The position numbers and the translations under genes were made by a program. Below the pieces are notes generated by a model, which was not told the origin of the DNA, made no database searches, and saw only the letters and a list, made by a program, of their open reading frames with translations. This document shows positions 17,351 through 26,112 of a DNA stretch of 64,000 bases, one piece after another. The stretch is from contig NZ_JAFEMW010000002.1 of NCBI RefSeq assembly GCF_016892625.1, positions 620,001 to 684,000 of the forward strand. The letters run 5' to 3'. Position 1 is the first letter of the stretch, and each line of letters starts with the position of its first letter. Source of the DNA: Brevibacterium sp. RIT 803 (lineage in GTDB: Bacteria > Actinomycetota > Actinomycetes > Actinomycetales > Brevibacteriaceae).

Positions 17351-18691
17351 TCATCCGCCCCAGAGCGGAGACAGGCTCGAGTAGAGCTGCTGAACGCCGA
17401 GGATGATGAAGAGCAGCGCTGTGATCGCCAGAGCGATATTGGTGTGCAGCTTGTTGGCCCACTTCTTCGGGATCCTCTGACCATTGAGAAGACCGAGCAG
17501 CGTGATCGCCAGGAACGGCATAAACAGCGATCCGAGCACACCGTAGGCCAGGATCAGACCGATCGGCTTGCCCAGGAAGAAGAGCAGCATGGGCGGGAAG
17601 GTCAGCCACAACACATAGAACTTGAAGTACTTTCCGCCGGTCAGCGTGTCAGGGTGACCGGCGGGCTTCTTGCGCATGTGTCCCCAGAAATCGGCGAACA
17701 TGAGCGACACACCGTTCCACACTCCGATGATCGAGGAGAAGGACGCGGCCCAGAAGCCGACGAGGAAACCGATTCCGACCACATCGCCGTATTTGGCTTT
17801 GAGGACATCTGCGAGTTCGATCAGACCCTTGTCATCGGCAGAGATGGAGACTCCGGCTGCGCGCACGACCTCGGCTCCGACGATGAGCATAGCGATGACG
17901 AAGATTCCTGTCAGCACGTAGGCCATGGAGTTGTCGATGCGCATCACACGCATCCATTTGGGTGTGTGCCAGCCCTTCTCGCGCAGCCAGTATCCGTAGG
18001 CAGCGAGGGTGATTGTGCCGCCGACACCGCCGGCCAGAGCCAAGGTGTAGATGACGCCGCCTTCCGGAATCAGCGGGATGAGTCCGGTGAGCATGTCCGG
18101 AATGTTGGGAACGGCGATGATGGCCAGGCCCACAACGGTGACGAACATGATTCCGACGAGGGCCGCAGTGATCTTCTCGAAGACGGAGTACCGCCCGAAC
18201 CAGACCATGGCGAAACCGGCCAGGCCCATGAGGATCGCCCACACTGTGAGGTTGACTCCCGGAAACAGTGCGGCCAGAGGCAGAGCGGCAGAACTCATCG
18301 CGGTGGCACCGTAGACGAATCCCCAGATGATGATGTACGGCCCGAAGTACCAGGTTGTCCACCGTCCCAGAGACGTCCAACCTTCGAAGATCGTCTTTCC
18401 CGTGGCCAGAGTGAATCGACCTGCGCCCTCAACGAGGACGATCTTGAGGATCACACCGACGATCACCGCCCACAGCAGGCCATAGCCGAACTGGCTGCCG
18501 GCCACGAGGGTTGCCACCATGTCGGCGGCGCCGACACCGGTCGCGGCCACGACCAGGCCGGGACCGATCACCTTCCATTTGGCTGGCCCCTCGGCCTCGG
18601 CCACACCCGTGCCTGCACCGGGGTCTGCCGCACCGGGGTCTGCCGGATCTCCGGGACCTGATGGCTGCGGCCTGTTTTCACTGTCAGTCAT
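17351..18691 (-). CDS. Nramp-family transporter, non-canonical metal site
   Basis: A 446-residue membrane protein with about 11 helices after a 35-residue Pro/Gly/Asp-rich N-terminus. The fold matches Nramp (GPGLVVAATGVGAADMVATL in helix 1, then YFGPYIIIWGF and later helices). However, the DPGN metal motif of helix 1 is replaced by GVGAAD, and the Met-Pro-His motif of helix 6 is replaced by GGVGGTITLAAYGYW. True Nramp proteins import Mn(II) and Fe(II) with protons; the loss of these ligands implies another substrate. A related group of such proteins occurs in actinobacteria. Confidence 0.8.
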   Translation of the reverse strand: MTDSENRPQPSGPGDPADPGAADPGAGTGVAEAEGPAKWKVIGPGLVVAATGVGAADMVATLVAGSQFGYGLLWAVIVGVILKIVLVEGAGRFTLATGKTIFEGWTSLGRWTTWYFGPYIIIWGFVYGATAMSSAALPLAALFPGVNLTVWAILMGLAGFAMVWFGRYSVFEKITAALVGIMFVTVVGLAIIAVPNIPDMLTGLIPLIPEGGVIYTLALAGGVGGTITLAAYGYWLREKGWHTPKWMRVMRIDNSMAYVLTGIFVIAMLIVGAEVVRAAGVSISADDKGLIELADVLKAKYGDVVGIGFLVGFWAASFSSIIGVWNGVSLMFADFWGHMRKKPAGHPDTLTGGKYFKFYVLWLTFPPMLLFFLGKPIGLILAYGVLGSLFMPFLAITLLGLLNGQRIPKKWANKLHTNIALAITALLFIILGVQQLYSSLSPLWGG

Positions 18692-18818
18692 GTAGCGTCT
18701 TCACCTTCATCATCGGCTGCACCGCCCGCACCACTGACATCGAACTCACCGTCGCGCCCACATCGCACTACCGGCGACTTCGCGTCTGGAGGCGAACTTC
18801 AGCGGAAATCGTCGTACC

Positions 18819-18850
18819 TTGACATGGTATTCGACCACAGCAGTTATCCT
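18819..18850 (+). promoter_or_regulatory. Promoter of the DUF202 pair
   Basis: TTGACA (18819-18824) and TATCCT (18845-18850) with a 20-bp spacer, and the -10 six bases before the GTG at 18857, again a leaderless arrangement. The long spacer makes the -35 assignment uncertain. Confidence 0.45.
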
Positions 18851-18856
18851 CGATAC

Positions 18857-19237
18857 GTGACCCACGACGACTCACGCAGCAGGATCGCCCGACAGATATT
18901 TCCCGACGGCGACGATCCTGATCCGCGTTTCACCCTCGCCAACGAACGCACTTTCCTGTCGTGGATCCGCACGGCGCTGGCATTCATCGGCGGTGGCATT
19001 GCGGTCGAAGCCTTCACCTCGGAGATCTTCACCTCTGGCCTGCGTGCGACCCTATCGATCGTGCTCATGGTCATCGGATTCATCCTCGCCGCCGGTGCGG
19101 CTTTCAGATGGCATCGCATCGAGTCGGCCATGCGCCACAAGACATCGCTGCCGCTGCCTCTCATCATTCCCATCGTCAGCCTGGCCACCGCGTTGGGTGC
19201 CGGCCTCCTCGTTCTGGTCTTCGCCGGAGTCCTATGA
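18857..19237 (+). CDS. DUF202 (YidH-like) membrane protein
   Basis: A 126-residue protein with the DUF202 hallmark FTLANERTFLSWIRTALAFIGGG followed by two more helices. The first third is polar and Asp-rich (DGDDPDPRF). The start is the GTG at 18857, based on the promoter spacing; the ORF could extend to 18824. Its stop overlaps the start of a second DUF202 gene by ATGA. The function of the family is unknown. Confidence 0.82.
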   Translation: MTHDDSRSRIARQIFPDGDDPDPRFTLANERTFLSWIRTALAFIGGGIAVEAFTSEIFTSGLRATLSIVLMVIGFILAAGAAFRWHRIESAMRHKTSLPLPLIIPIVSLATALGAGLLVLVFAGVL

Positions 19238-19584
19238 CCACGCCGCGCCCCAGGCGGCCCCAGCCACATGCCGATCCGGGGCTGCAACCCGAGCGGACGA
19301 CCCAGTCCTGGCTGCGCACCAGCCTGACGATGACGGTTGTCAGCCTCCTGTTCATCCGCTGGATCAACGTGTTCGAAGGGCTGTCCGTCGTGATCTTCGT
19401 CGTCTGCATCGCCTTGGCGATCGCCGCGATCGCCCTGCAGGTCAGGCGCTACCGCCTCGGAGCTGGGTCCATTCGCGCCGAACGGGGGCGTCCGACCCCC
19501 TGGGCGATCCTCTTCCTCACGAGCTCGGTCTGCCTCATCTCCGTTCTCGGAATCGCCTCGGTCATCAAGATCTCTCTCGACTGA
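19234..19584 (+). CDS. DUF202-family membrane protein, second of pair
   Basis: A 116-residue protein with PERTTQSWLRTSLTMTVVSLL, a variant of the DUF202 signature, and three helices. It is translationally coupled to the upstream DUF202 gene through ATGA. Paired DUF202 genes suggest a heteromeric membrane complex; no function is known. Confidence 0.8.
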   Translation: MTTPRPRRPQPHADPGLQPERTTQSWLRTSLTMTVVSLLFIRWINVFEGLSVVIFVVCIALAIAAIALQVRRYRLGAGSIRAERGRPTPWAILFLTSSVCLISVLGIASVIKISLD

Positions 19585-19643
19585 CATTCCTCGTTGTGAG
19601 ACCGCCGTCCGGTTCCCATCCGGCGTTGCCTAAACTGGATGTC

Positions 19644-19961
19644 ATGAAGGACGCACGTGAAGTTTCGACCGCCCCACTTGTCGCCGCAGGCCTCGTCGGC
19701 GGATTCCTCACCGCCCGCGAGACCGGGATCCGTCCGCTCGGCGGAGTGGTGCTCGCAGCCGCCGGTGCCTACGCGGCCCGCACCTGGTTCTCCAAGGCGG
19801 GCTGGCCCGTCGGCACGGCACTGACCTTGGGCTACCTCGGCGGGTTCGGAGCCTCTCATCCGCTGGCGAAGAAGATCGGTGCCTGGCCCGCTGTGTTCAG
19901 CGTCGCCGCCGTGACTGCGACAGCTGCCTATGTAGCCGTCGACTCTGCCACCACAGCCTGA
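19644..19961 (+). CDS. Small hypothetical membrane protein
   Basis: A 105-residue, Ala/Gly-rich protein with about three short hydrophobic segments and no recognised domain. TAAACT lies seven bases before the ATG, so it probably has its own leaderless promoter rather than belonging to the DUF202 operon. Confidence 0.6.
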   Translation: MKDAREVSTAPLVAAGLVGGFLTARETGIRPLGGVVLAAAGAYAARTWFSKAGWPVGTALTLGYLGGFGASHPLAKKIGAWPAVFSVAAVTATAAYVAVDSATTA

Positions 19962-20024
19962 CCCCACCACCGTCTGCCTCGGCCTAAGCCGACTGATCCG
20001 GAAAGCGAGGACCACCGGTAGCCC

Positions 20025-20951
20025 ATGCTGGCTGTTTTCGAAGGCTTCGCCGTCATCGCAGGTGTCATCCTGGTCGGATTCGTGCTGGGACGATCCGAAG
20101 TCCTCGGGCCCAACGGTCAACAGGTCATCGCGAAGCTGGTCTTCTATGCCGGCACTCCCACCCTGCTCTACGTCACCGTTGCCGACACCGATCTGGGGCT
20201 GATCTTCAACACAGCGCTCCTGGCCACGGGCGGGTCTGCCGTGATCGTGGGCGTGCTGCTGTTCGTGCTCACTCGATACATCCGCAAACGCAGCACCGGC
20301 GAGGCGATGTTCTCCGCCTGGGCCGTCAGCTACGTCAACATCGGCAATCTCGGCATCCCGATTGCGGCCTACGTCCTCCACGACATCGGATATGTCGCGC
20401 CTGTGCTGCTGTTCCAGCTGCTCATCCTCGCACCCGTCGGCATGGCCGTTCTCGACGCGGCGGGGAAGAAGAAGCACGATCAGCGTTGGTACTCCGGCGT
20501 GCTCCAGATCCTCCGGAACCCCATTGTCCTTGGTGCAGCCGCCGGTGTGGCCGCCTCGGCGACGGGCTTCGAACTTCCGCGCTTCATCTTCGAACCCATC
20601 GACATGATCGGCGCCACTGCGGTCCCCGGAGCCCTGCTGGCCTTCGGCATCTCACTCAAGGACGGTTGGGGACTGCCTGCTCCCGGAACCAGAAAGCAGC
20701 TGACGTACATCACGATCGCCAAGCAGGTCATCCAGCCTGCCCTGGCTTGGGTCATCGGCGGTCCCCTGCTGGGATACTCCGGCATCGCGCTGTTCGCCAT
20801 CGTCGTCACTTCGGCACTGCCGACGGCGCAGAACGTCTACATCTACTCCATGCAGTACCGACAATCCGAGGCGCTCATGCGTGATGCCGTCTTCATCACC
20901 ACCGTCCTGGCAGTGCCGACACTCGTGATCATCGCTGCCCTACTGGGCTGA
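20025..20951 (+). CDS. AEC-family transporter (auxin efflux carrier superfamily)
   Basis: A 308-residue protein with ten hydrophobic segments in two inverted halves. YVNIGNLGIPIAAYVL (end of the first half) and TSALPTAQNVYIYSMQY (second half) are the crossover motifs of AEC permeases, which export or import organic acids such as malonate or malate. The substrate is unknown. No clear ribosome-binding site precedes the ATG. Immediately after the stop is a degenerate 22-bp tandem repeat. Confidence 0.85.
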   Translation: MLAVFEGFAVIAGVILVGFVLGRSEVLGPNGQQVIAKLVFYAGTPTLLYVTVADTDLGLIFNTALLATGGSAVIVGVLLFVLTRYIRKRSTGEAMFSAWAVSYVNIGNLGIPIAAYVLHDIGYVAPVLLFQLLILAPVGMAVLDAAGKKKHDQRWYSGVLQILRNPIVLGAAAGVAASATGFELPRFIFEPIDMIGATAVPGALLAFGISLKDGWGLPAPGTRKQLTYITIAKQVIQPALAWVIGGPLLGYSGIALFAIVVTSALPTAQNVYIYSMQYRQSEALMRDAVFITTVLAVPTLVIIAALLG

Positions 20952-20966
20952 CGGCCCAGCCCCACG

Positions 20967-21032
20967 GAGTCGACCGCCACACCTTCTGGGTTGACCGCCA
21001 GACCCTTCTGAGTGGACCGACGGGCCCTGCTG
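20967..21032. repeat. Three degenerate tandem copies of a 22-bp unit
   Basis: Units at 20967-20988, 20989-21010 and 21011-21032, sharing GACCG near the start and an (C)TTCTG/CTGCTG end. They start 16 bp past the AEC stop. A copy of the 11-mer repeat lies further on, at 21078-21088, on the opposite strand. Confidence 0.65.
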
Positions 21033-21155
21033 GACTGCCCAACAGGGAGCCTGCGGGGCAGATATCGGGACGGCGGGCCACCTCGGCGATCCCGTTCGCC
21101 TCGGTGATCTGGGGGTCTGTGGCGTGTCGGAGCCCGCTTGCCCACCCGTGTCACT

Positions 21156-21161
21156 GACAAT
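21156..21161 (+). promoter_or_regulatory. -10 element of a leaderless promoter
   Basis: GACAAT followed by six bases (GGGAAC) and the GTG at 21168. The same hexamer and spacing precede the rhomboid gene at 43448. Confidence 0.45.
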
Positions 21162-21167
21162 GGGAAC

Positions 21168-22217
21168 GTGGCTGGAGACAAGAAGAACGAAACCGAAGAC
21201 CTCCTGAGCAGGCGGATGAGTTCAGGATCCAGTAGTGCTGCCGAAAAGCAGACGGAGCCTCCGCTGGAGGCCGCGAACGATCCTTCGACCGACACAGAGG
21301 CGTTCGATCCGATCCGGGAGCCGATCGCCAAGGACGAACCCAAGCCCTCAACCGGGCCCGTCCGCGTGGCGCCTGCTCATTCGTCGCAGCCCCCCGAGAC
21401 GGCCCGGACCCGCGAAGTTCCTGCCAACGCTCGCACTGCTGTGATGAGCGAGGCGGACTGGGCCGCCGTGACTCAAGCCGCGACGTCCACCGAGACTCAT
21501 GACCCTGAGGTGCCCGAACGCCGTCGCAGCGTCCTCGATGTCATCGGCACCATCTGGATCACACTGGCCATACCGTTCATCCTCCTGGCCCTGGCCGTGC
21601 GCTTCGTCGCCTCCGGACTGTTCATCAAGTTCGAATACTTCCGCCCCGGATTCCCGGCCGACCAATTCGGCTTCGGCAGCGCCGACCGCGAACACTACGC
21701 CACCTATGTCATCGACTACTTGGCGAACCTCGACTCTCGGCGTTACCTCGCCGATGTGATCATGCCCAATGGCGAGCCCATCTTCATCTCCGAAGAGCTC
21801 AATCACATGGCTGACGTCAAGGACCTCATCTCACTGCTGTACCTGATTGCGATGATCGGCCTCATCGGCGCGGTCCTCTTCGGCCTCTACATGTCGCGCA
21901 GGCACGGCATGGGAATCCACGTCGGGCTGCGTTTGGGCGCCATCATCAGCATCATCGCCATGGCCGCCGCGGCAGTGCTGGCATTCCTCGGGTGGGATAC
22001 ATTCTTCCGCGGATTCCACAAAGTCTTCTTCTCCGACGGGACCTGGGAGTTCTACAGCGACGATTCCCTCATCCGACTCTTCCCGCCCCAGTTCTGGGTC
22101 GACGCGGGAATTGCCGGAGGCGGACTCTTCGTCCTCATGGCCATCGTCCTCTTCTGGCTCAGCTTTGCCGGCCACAAGAAACGCCGTGCGCTGAAGAAGG
22201 CCCGGCGAGAGGCCTGA
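21168..22217 (+). CDS. DUF1461 / TIGR01906-family integral membrane protein
   Basis: A 349-residue protein. The first 120 residues are disordered and rich in Ser, Thr, Glu and Pro. A membrane helix follows (VIGTIWITLAIPFILLALAV), then an extracellular domain with HYATYVIDYLANL, and three more helices. This is the layout of TIGR01906, a family of unknown function common in Gram-positive bacteria. The start is taken as the GTG at 21168 from the -10 spacing; an alternative lies at 21138. Confidence 0.75.
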   Translation: MAGDKKNETEDLLSRRMSSGSSSAAEKQTEPPLEAANDPSTDTEAFDPIREPIAKDEPKPSTGPVRVAPAHSSQPPETARTREVPANARTAVMSEADWAAVTQAATSTETHDPEVPERRRSVLDVIGTIWITLAIPFILLALAVRFVASGLFIKFEYFRPGFPADQFGFGSADREHYATYVIDYLANLDSRRYLADVIMPNGEPIFISEELNHMADVKDLISLLYLIAMIGLIGAVLFGLYMSRRHGMGIHVGLRLGAIISIIAMAAAAVLAFLGWDTFFRGFHKVFFSDGTWEFYSDDSLIRLFPPQFWVDAGIAGGGLFVLMAIVLFWLSFAGHKKRRALKKARREA

Positions 22218-22518
22218 CCACGATGGGCATCGTGCCCAAGTGAAACCTGCGGACTCTGTCCGCTCCACGATTACGGCCGGGTGGTCTTTCCCCTTCCACC
22301 CGGCCGCAGCACATTCATCCCCGCAGCTCCGTACCGGGCGGCCCACTTTGGCAATGCCGTCAGCGTCCCCTGCCAATCCGGTCAGGAAGAAGTCGATTCC
22401 TTGCCGTCACCGATGATGGGCACTAGCGTCGAAGACGGAACTCGATTCAGTCGGTTCCACATCGGCGCACCTCACTGGTGCGACAGCGATTGCTTCGATC
22501 GTTGAGAGGAGCAGATCA
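22218..22518 (+). other. Intergenic region, presumed promoter
   Basis: A 301-bp spacer. It contains no ORF with coding character. Presumably it holds the promoter of the small acidic protein at 22519, but no clear -10/-35 pair or palindrome was found. Confidence 0.4.
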
Positions 22519-22800
22519 ATGAGCAAAGAGAACAAACTTCGCAAGGCGGCCGAGACACTCGACGACACCGTCGAACCAGTCGCCGGAACATCCGACATCG
22601 CCGACAGTGCCCACGTCGGATACACCGAAGATGAGTCGGAGGAGCGCCTGGAGGAGGTTGCTTCCGAACAGGGCGTCAATCTCAAGCAGAACCCCGACGG
22701 TTCGCACTCCGCTACAGATGAATCCAAGGCCAGGAGAACAGACGTCACGAGCGGCGACACCAAAACCGACGAGTTCCCCGCTTCTGAGCCGCCAGACTGA
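22519..22800 (+). CDS. Small acidic hypothetical protein
   Basis: A 93-residue, very hydrophilic protein rich in Asp, Glu, Ser and Thr, predicted disordered, starting MSKENKLRKAAETLDD. A strong ribosome-binding site (GAGAGGAG) precedes the ATG at good spacing, which supports it as a real gene. No family was recognised; its composition recalls small stress-associated proteins, but that is only an impression. Confidence 0.65.
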   Translation: MSKENKLRKAAETLDDTVEPVAGTSDIADSAHVGYTEDESEERLEEVASEQGVNLKQNPDGSHSATDESKARRTDVTSGDTKTDEFPASEPPD

Positions 22801-22828
22801 TCGTGAGGCACACTCTCGGCGGCTGCAC

Positions 22829-22909
22829 ACCGTCGGCGGTGGCACAGTCGTCGGCGGTGGCACAGCCGTCGGCGGTTCTCAGTCGTCGACGGTTCTCAGT
22901 CGTCGACGG
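22829..22909. repeat. Tandem 17-18-bp repeats over the 3' end of ppk2
   Basis: About five units. On the minus strand the last codons of ppk2 (GTCGACGACTGA) are followed by further copies of the same unit, first as ACTGAGAACCGTCGACG and then as GCTGTGCCACCGCCGACG. Thus the stop codon itself is part of the repeat. Confidence 0.75.
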
Positions 22910-23798
22910 CGTCGCGTCCGCGGCGGACGATGATCGGGTCGGGTTCGTAGACGATCGAGGTGTCCTTGTCCTCGTAGTCGAACTGATTGAGGAAGTAGCG
23001 CAGCGCGTTGAGTCGTGCCCGCTTCTTATCATTGCTCTTGATGGTGATCCAGGGAGCATGATCGGTGTCTGTGCGACGGAACATCTCCTCCTTCGCCACG
23101 GTGTAGTCGTCCCAGCGATCCAAGGACTCGAGGTCCATGGGAGACAGCTTCCACTGTCTCACCGGGTCGATCTGGCGAATCGCGAAACGGGTCCGCTGCT
23201 CCCGCTGGGTCACGGAGAACCAGAACTTGGTGACGTGAATGCCGGAGTCGATGAGCATCTTCTCGAACACCGGGGCCTGTTCCATGAACGTTTCGTACTC
23301 GTAGTCCGTGCAGAAGTCCATGACCCGCTCGACGTTGGCTCGGTTGTACCAGGACCGGTCGAACATGACGATCTCACCATTGGTGGGCAGGTGACTGATA
23401 TAGCGCTGGAAATACCACTGCCCCGTTTCCCTGTCTGAGGGCTTATTCAAGGCCACAACGCGTGCCGCGCGCGGATTGAGATGCTCGGTGAAGCGCTTGA
23501 TCGTCCCACCCTTGCCGGCAGCGTCACGGCCTTCGAAGACGATGACGTGCTTGCGGTCGGTGTCTTGCCCCCAGTACTGGAATTTCAGCAGCTCCACCTG
23601 CAGCTGATACTTCTCAAGCTCGTATTCCTCTCGGTCCATGAGCTCCGGGTACGGGTAGCCCTCACGCCAGGTCTCGACCGCACGCCCCATCGGATCGATG
23701 AGATGCGGATCCGCTGTGTGTGAATCCTCGACCTGATAGCCCTCGATTCGAAGCTTGTCGATGTATTCGCGCAGATTCTCATTGAGCAGGTTGTTCAC
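22896..23798 (-). CDS. ppk2: Polyphosphate kinase 2
   Basis: A 300-residue PPK2-family enzyme. Walker A is FEGRDAAGKGGT, Walker B lies in EIVMFDRSWYNRANVERV, and the lid region includes RTRFAIRQIDPVRQWKLSPMD. Length and motifs fit class I PPK2, which transfers phosphate from polyphosphate to nucleoside diphosphates (and the reverse). The start is GTG at 23798 with AGGAG at good spacing. Ppx at 31578 degrades the same polymer. The extreme 3' end is repeated downstream. Confidence 0.93.
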   Translation of the reverse strand: MNNLLNENLREYIDKLRIEGYQVEDSHTADPHLIDPMGRAVETWREGYPYPELMDREEYELEKYQLQVELLKFQYWGQDTDRKHVIVFEGRDAAGKGGTIKRFTEHLNPRAARVVALNKPSDRETGQWYFQRYISHLPTNGEIVMFDRSWYNRANVERVMDFCTDYEYETFMEQAPVFEKMLIDSGIHVTKFWFSVTQREQRTRFAIRQIDPVRQWKLSPMDLESLDRWDDYTVAKEEMFRRTDTDHAPWITIKSNDKKRARLNALRYFLNQFDYEDKDTSIVYEPDPIIVRRGRDAVDD

Positions 23799-23902
23799 AG
23801 GCGCTCCTTCACATCGACAGCTATTGTCTTCGTCAGCGGCTTGGCCTCGTCATCTCGCGGTCGTCACCAATCTTCAGGCACAGTACTGAGCAAAGATGAA
23901 CA

Positions 23903-25159
23903 TCAGGTTATCCGATCGATGTCCTGTTTTGGAATGATCCCGAGGCTGAGGAGAGGCGCTGCCGCGACGATGGCGAAAGACAGCGGATAGCCGAACACAG
24001 TGATCAGCGCTCCGAATCCCGGACCCAAGATCGCGGACACGACGAACTGTCCGGTGTTCTGCGTGCCCATGGCCTTGCCCGACCATTGCGGGCCGGCAGC
24101 CTCGGCGACGGAGGCGAAGGCCAGCCCGTTGTCTGCGACCGAGACCGTGGACGCCAGAATGAACACCACTGTCGCTACCGCGGGCATCGGTGTGAGTGAG
24201 ATCAACGCGATCGCTGCCACGAGAACGACGGCCGCAATGGCCACGATCCGCATCAGTCCGACCCTGGAGCCGAGCCGATCGGAGAGGCCGCCGACGATCA
24301 TGCGCCCGATCGCTCCGACGATCTGAGAGGCCGCGACGATGCCGCCGGCGATGCCGACGCTGATGTGCTGGTTCGCGATGAGCCAGATGAGGCCGTAGGT
24401 GGAGAACGCGAACTGCGGGATCACCAGCAGCGCAGAGACGGCGTGGATTCGCCACAGGAACGAATCCATCCGGTAGGGATTGCTCGTCGCGGCGGGCGTC
24501 TTGTTCTCTCCCGACACCGAGGTGGTCACGGGCCGGGCATCATCGATGGACGTGGGTACGGGGGTGGGTGCCACCTCGGTGCGGGGAGGATCCCGGACGA
24601 GCCCGAAGCAGATCACGGCCATGACACCGGTGACGATGACGATGAACCACAGGTACCCGGTGAACCCACTGGATGAGGCGATGGGTGGGACACTCAGAGC
24701 GGCCACACTGGTACCCAGCGGCTGCGACATCTGTCTGATGCCCATGGCCAATCCACGCCGGTGGCGGGGGAACCAGCCCATGACCACGCGCCCGCTGGCC
24801 GAGTTCACGGATGCCGCGGCCGCTCCGGAGGCCGCGATGATGATGACCATACACACTGGTGAGCCGACCACGGCCACGGCCAGACCCGAAGCCAGAGCAG
24901 TCAGGGCGATGCCCAGCGTCATGGCCAGTCGTTCGCCGAACCTGTCGGCGAAGGCACCCCAGGCGATGAGGGTGAGGATGAGGCCGAAGCTCGGGGCTGC
25001 GGCCACGGTTCCGGCTTGAGTCAGCGTGTAGCCGAGGTCCGTGTGCATATACGGAATCAGGAAGGCCGGACCGGTGATCGCGACGGTGGCTGCCATCTGT
25101 GACAGCACTCCGATGACGAGGATCACCCAAGCCTGTCTGCTGGGCGGATTCTCTGTCAT
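23903..25159 (-). CDS. MFS transporter
   Basis: A 418-residue protein with 12 hydrophobic segments split by a long polar central loop (about 200-245). GAFADRFGERLAMTLGIA in loop 2-3 is the MFS signature, and GGLSDRLGSRVGLMRI is its second-half echo. The substrate is unknown; the sequence resembles oxalate/formate- or nitrate-like actinobacterial MFS proteins. The ATG at 25159 is chosen because a TAGTCT -10 lies seven bases upstream, inside a palindrome; the longer reading to 25300 runs into the tRNA region. Confidence 0.85.
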   Translation of the reverse strand: MTENPPSRQAWVILVIGVLSQMAATVAITGPAFLIPYMHTDLGYTLTQAGTVAAAPSFGLILTLIAWGAFADRFGERLAMTLGIALTALASGLAVAVVGSPVCMVIIIAASGAAAASVNSASGRVVMGWFPRHRRGLAMGIRQMSQPLGTSVAALSVPPIASSSGFTGYLWFIVIVTGVMAVICFGLVRDPPRTEVAPTPVPTSIDDARPVTTSVSGENKTPAATSNPYRMDSFLWRIHAVSALLVIPQFAFSTYGLIWLIANQHISVGIAGGIVAASQIVGAIGRMIVGGLSDRLGSRVGLMRIVAIAAVVLVAAIALISLTPMPAVATVVFILASTVSVADNGLAFASVAEAAGPQWSGKAMGTQNTGQFVVSAILGPGFGALITVFGYPLSFAIVAAAPLLSLGIIPKQDIDRIT

Positions 25160-25164
25160 AAGTT

Positions 25165-25181
25165 TGAGACTAGCTGTCTCA
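25165..25181 (-). promoter_or_regulatory. Palindromic operator over the MFS promoter
   Basis: Perfect 6-5-6 palindrome TGAGAC-N5-GTCTCA that covers the presumed -10 (TAGTCT on the minus strand), right before the start codon. Suggests direct repression; the regulator is not encoded next door. Confidence 0.5.
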
Positions 25182-25302
25182 CATACTACTCGTCGTTGTG
25201 TCTCAGATCGCGGCGTCGGTATGGTCGCCGTGCCCCGGATCGCGCCAGTTCCCGGTACCCTATAAAGTGAGTGCTGGCGCCGTGGTAGCAGCTCCGGCAC
25301 AT

Positions 25303-25376
25303 CCCCCTATAGCCCAATCGGCAGAGGCAGTCGACTTAAAATCGATCAAGTGTGGGTTCGAGTCCCACTGGGGGGA
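25303..25376 (+). tRNA. tRNA-Leu (UAA), short variable arm
   Basis: A 74-nt cloverleaf: acceptor CCCCCTA pairs with TGGGGGG (one G-U), the D arm includes AGCCCAATCGGCAGAGGC, the anticodon loop is CTTAAAA with anticodon TAA at 25337-25339, and the T arm is GTGGG-TTCGAGT-CCCAC. The discriminator is A, as in tRNA-Leu; CCA is not encoded. The variable loop has only about five bases (CAAGT), whereas bacterial tRNA-Leu normally has a long variable arm. Confidence 0.85.
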
Positions 25377-25484
25377 CATTTTTCGCCTCGCAACTCTCTG
25401 CCGGTCATTCTCACCCTGCCAGGCGCTGCACTCCTGCGTACAATCGGACCATTCGCCGACGGCAATCAAAGGAGATTCAGCGCC

Positions 25485-26054
25485 ATGGCCGAAATCGTGC
25501 TCTACCATCACATACAGGGACTCACCGACGGGGTCGCAGCATTCGCCGAAGAGCTGAGAAGCTCGGGACTTACGGTGCACGTGCCCGACATGTTCGAGGG
25601 CCGCACGTTCGGATCCATCGAGGAGGGTTTCGCCTATGCCGGCGAGGCCGGATTCGACACGATCCGACAGCGTGGTGTCGCGGACACACCATCGTCGAGC
25701 TCCGGGCTCGTCTACGCGGGTTTCTCCTTCGGAGTGACCATCGCCCAGCGGCTCGCCCAAACCCGGGACGATACCCGCGGTGCACTTCTCATCGACGCCT
25801 GCCTGCCGGTCTCCGAATTCGGGTCGGCATGGCCTGAGAATGTGCCGGTGCAGATCCATGGCAATGAACACGATGAATTCTTCGCCGAGGACCTGCCCGC
25901 TGCCCGCGACTTAGCCGACTCCGCACCCTCGGCAGAACTCTTCGTCTACCCTGGCGATCAGCATCTCTTCGCCGATTCGTCCTTGGGTTCCTTCGACGCA
26001 GGAGCGACTGAGCTGCTGCTCGAACGGGTCCGTGGGTTCCTCGCAGCCATCTGA
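25485..26054 (+). CDS. Dienelactone-hydrolase-family protein
   Basis: A 189-residue alpha/beta hydrolase-fold protein. The nucleophile elbow is YAGFSFGVTIAQ (Ser rather than the Cys of classic dienelactone hydrolase), with an acidic residue in HGNEHDEFFAED and the catalytic His in YPGDQHLFAD. AAAGGAGATT precedes the ATG at 25485, so the in-frame extension through the tRNA is rejected. Substrate unknown. Confidence 0.8.
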   Translation: MAEIVLYHHIQGLTDGVAAFAEELRSSGLTVHVPDMFEGRTFGSIEEGFAYAGEAGFDTIRQRGVADTPSSSSGLVYAGFSFGVTIAQRLAQTRDDTRGALLIDACLPVSEFGSAWPENVPVQIHGNEHDEFFAEDLPAARDLADSAPSAELFVYPGDQHLFADSSLGSFDAGATELLLERVRGFLAAI

Positions 26055-26112
26055 ACGTCCAGCGCGAGCCTGAAGGTTCGCATCCGGCCGTTCGCCCGGG
26101 CAAGATGGTGAC

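Noticed and set aside
25350..25484. N-terminal extension of the dienelactone-hydrolase-like protein
   Set aside because: The extension would run through the tRNA-Leu gene; a strong ribosome-binding site precedes the ATG at 25485.
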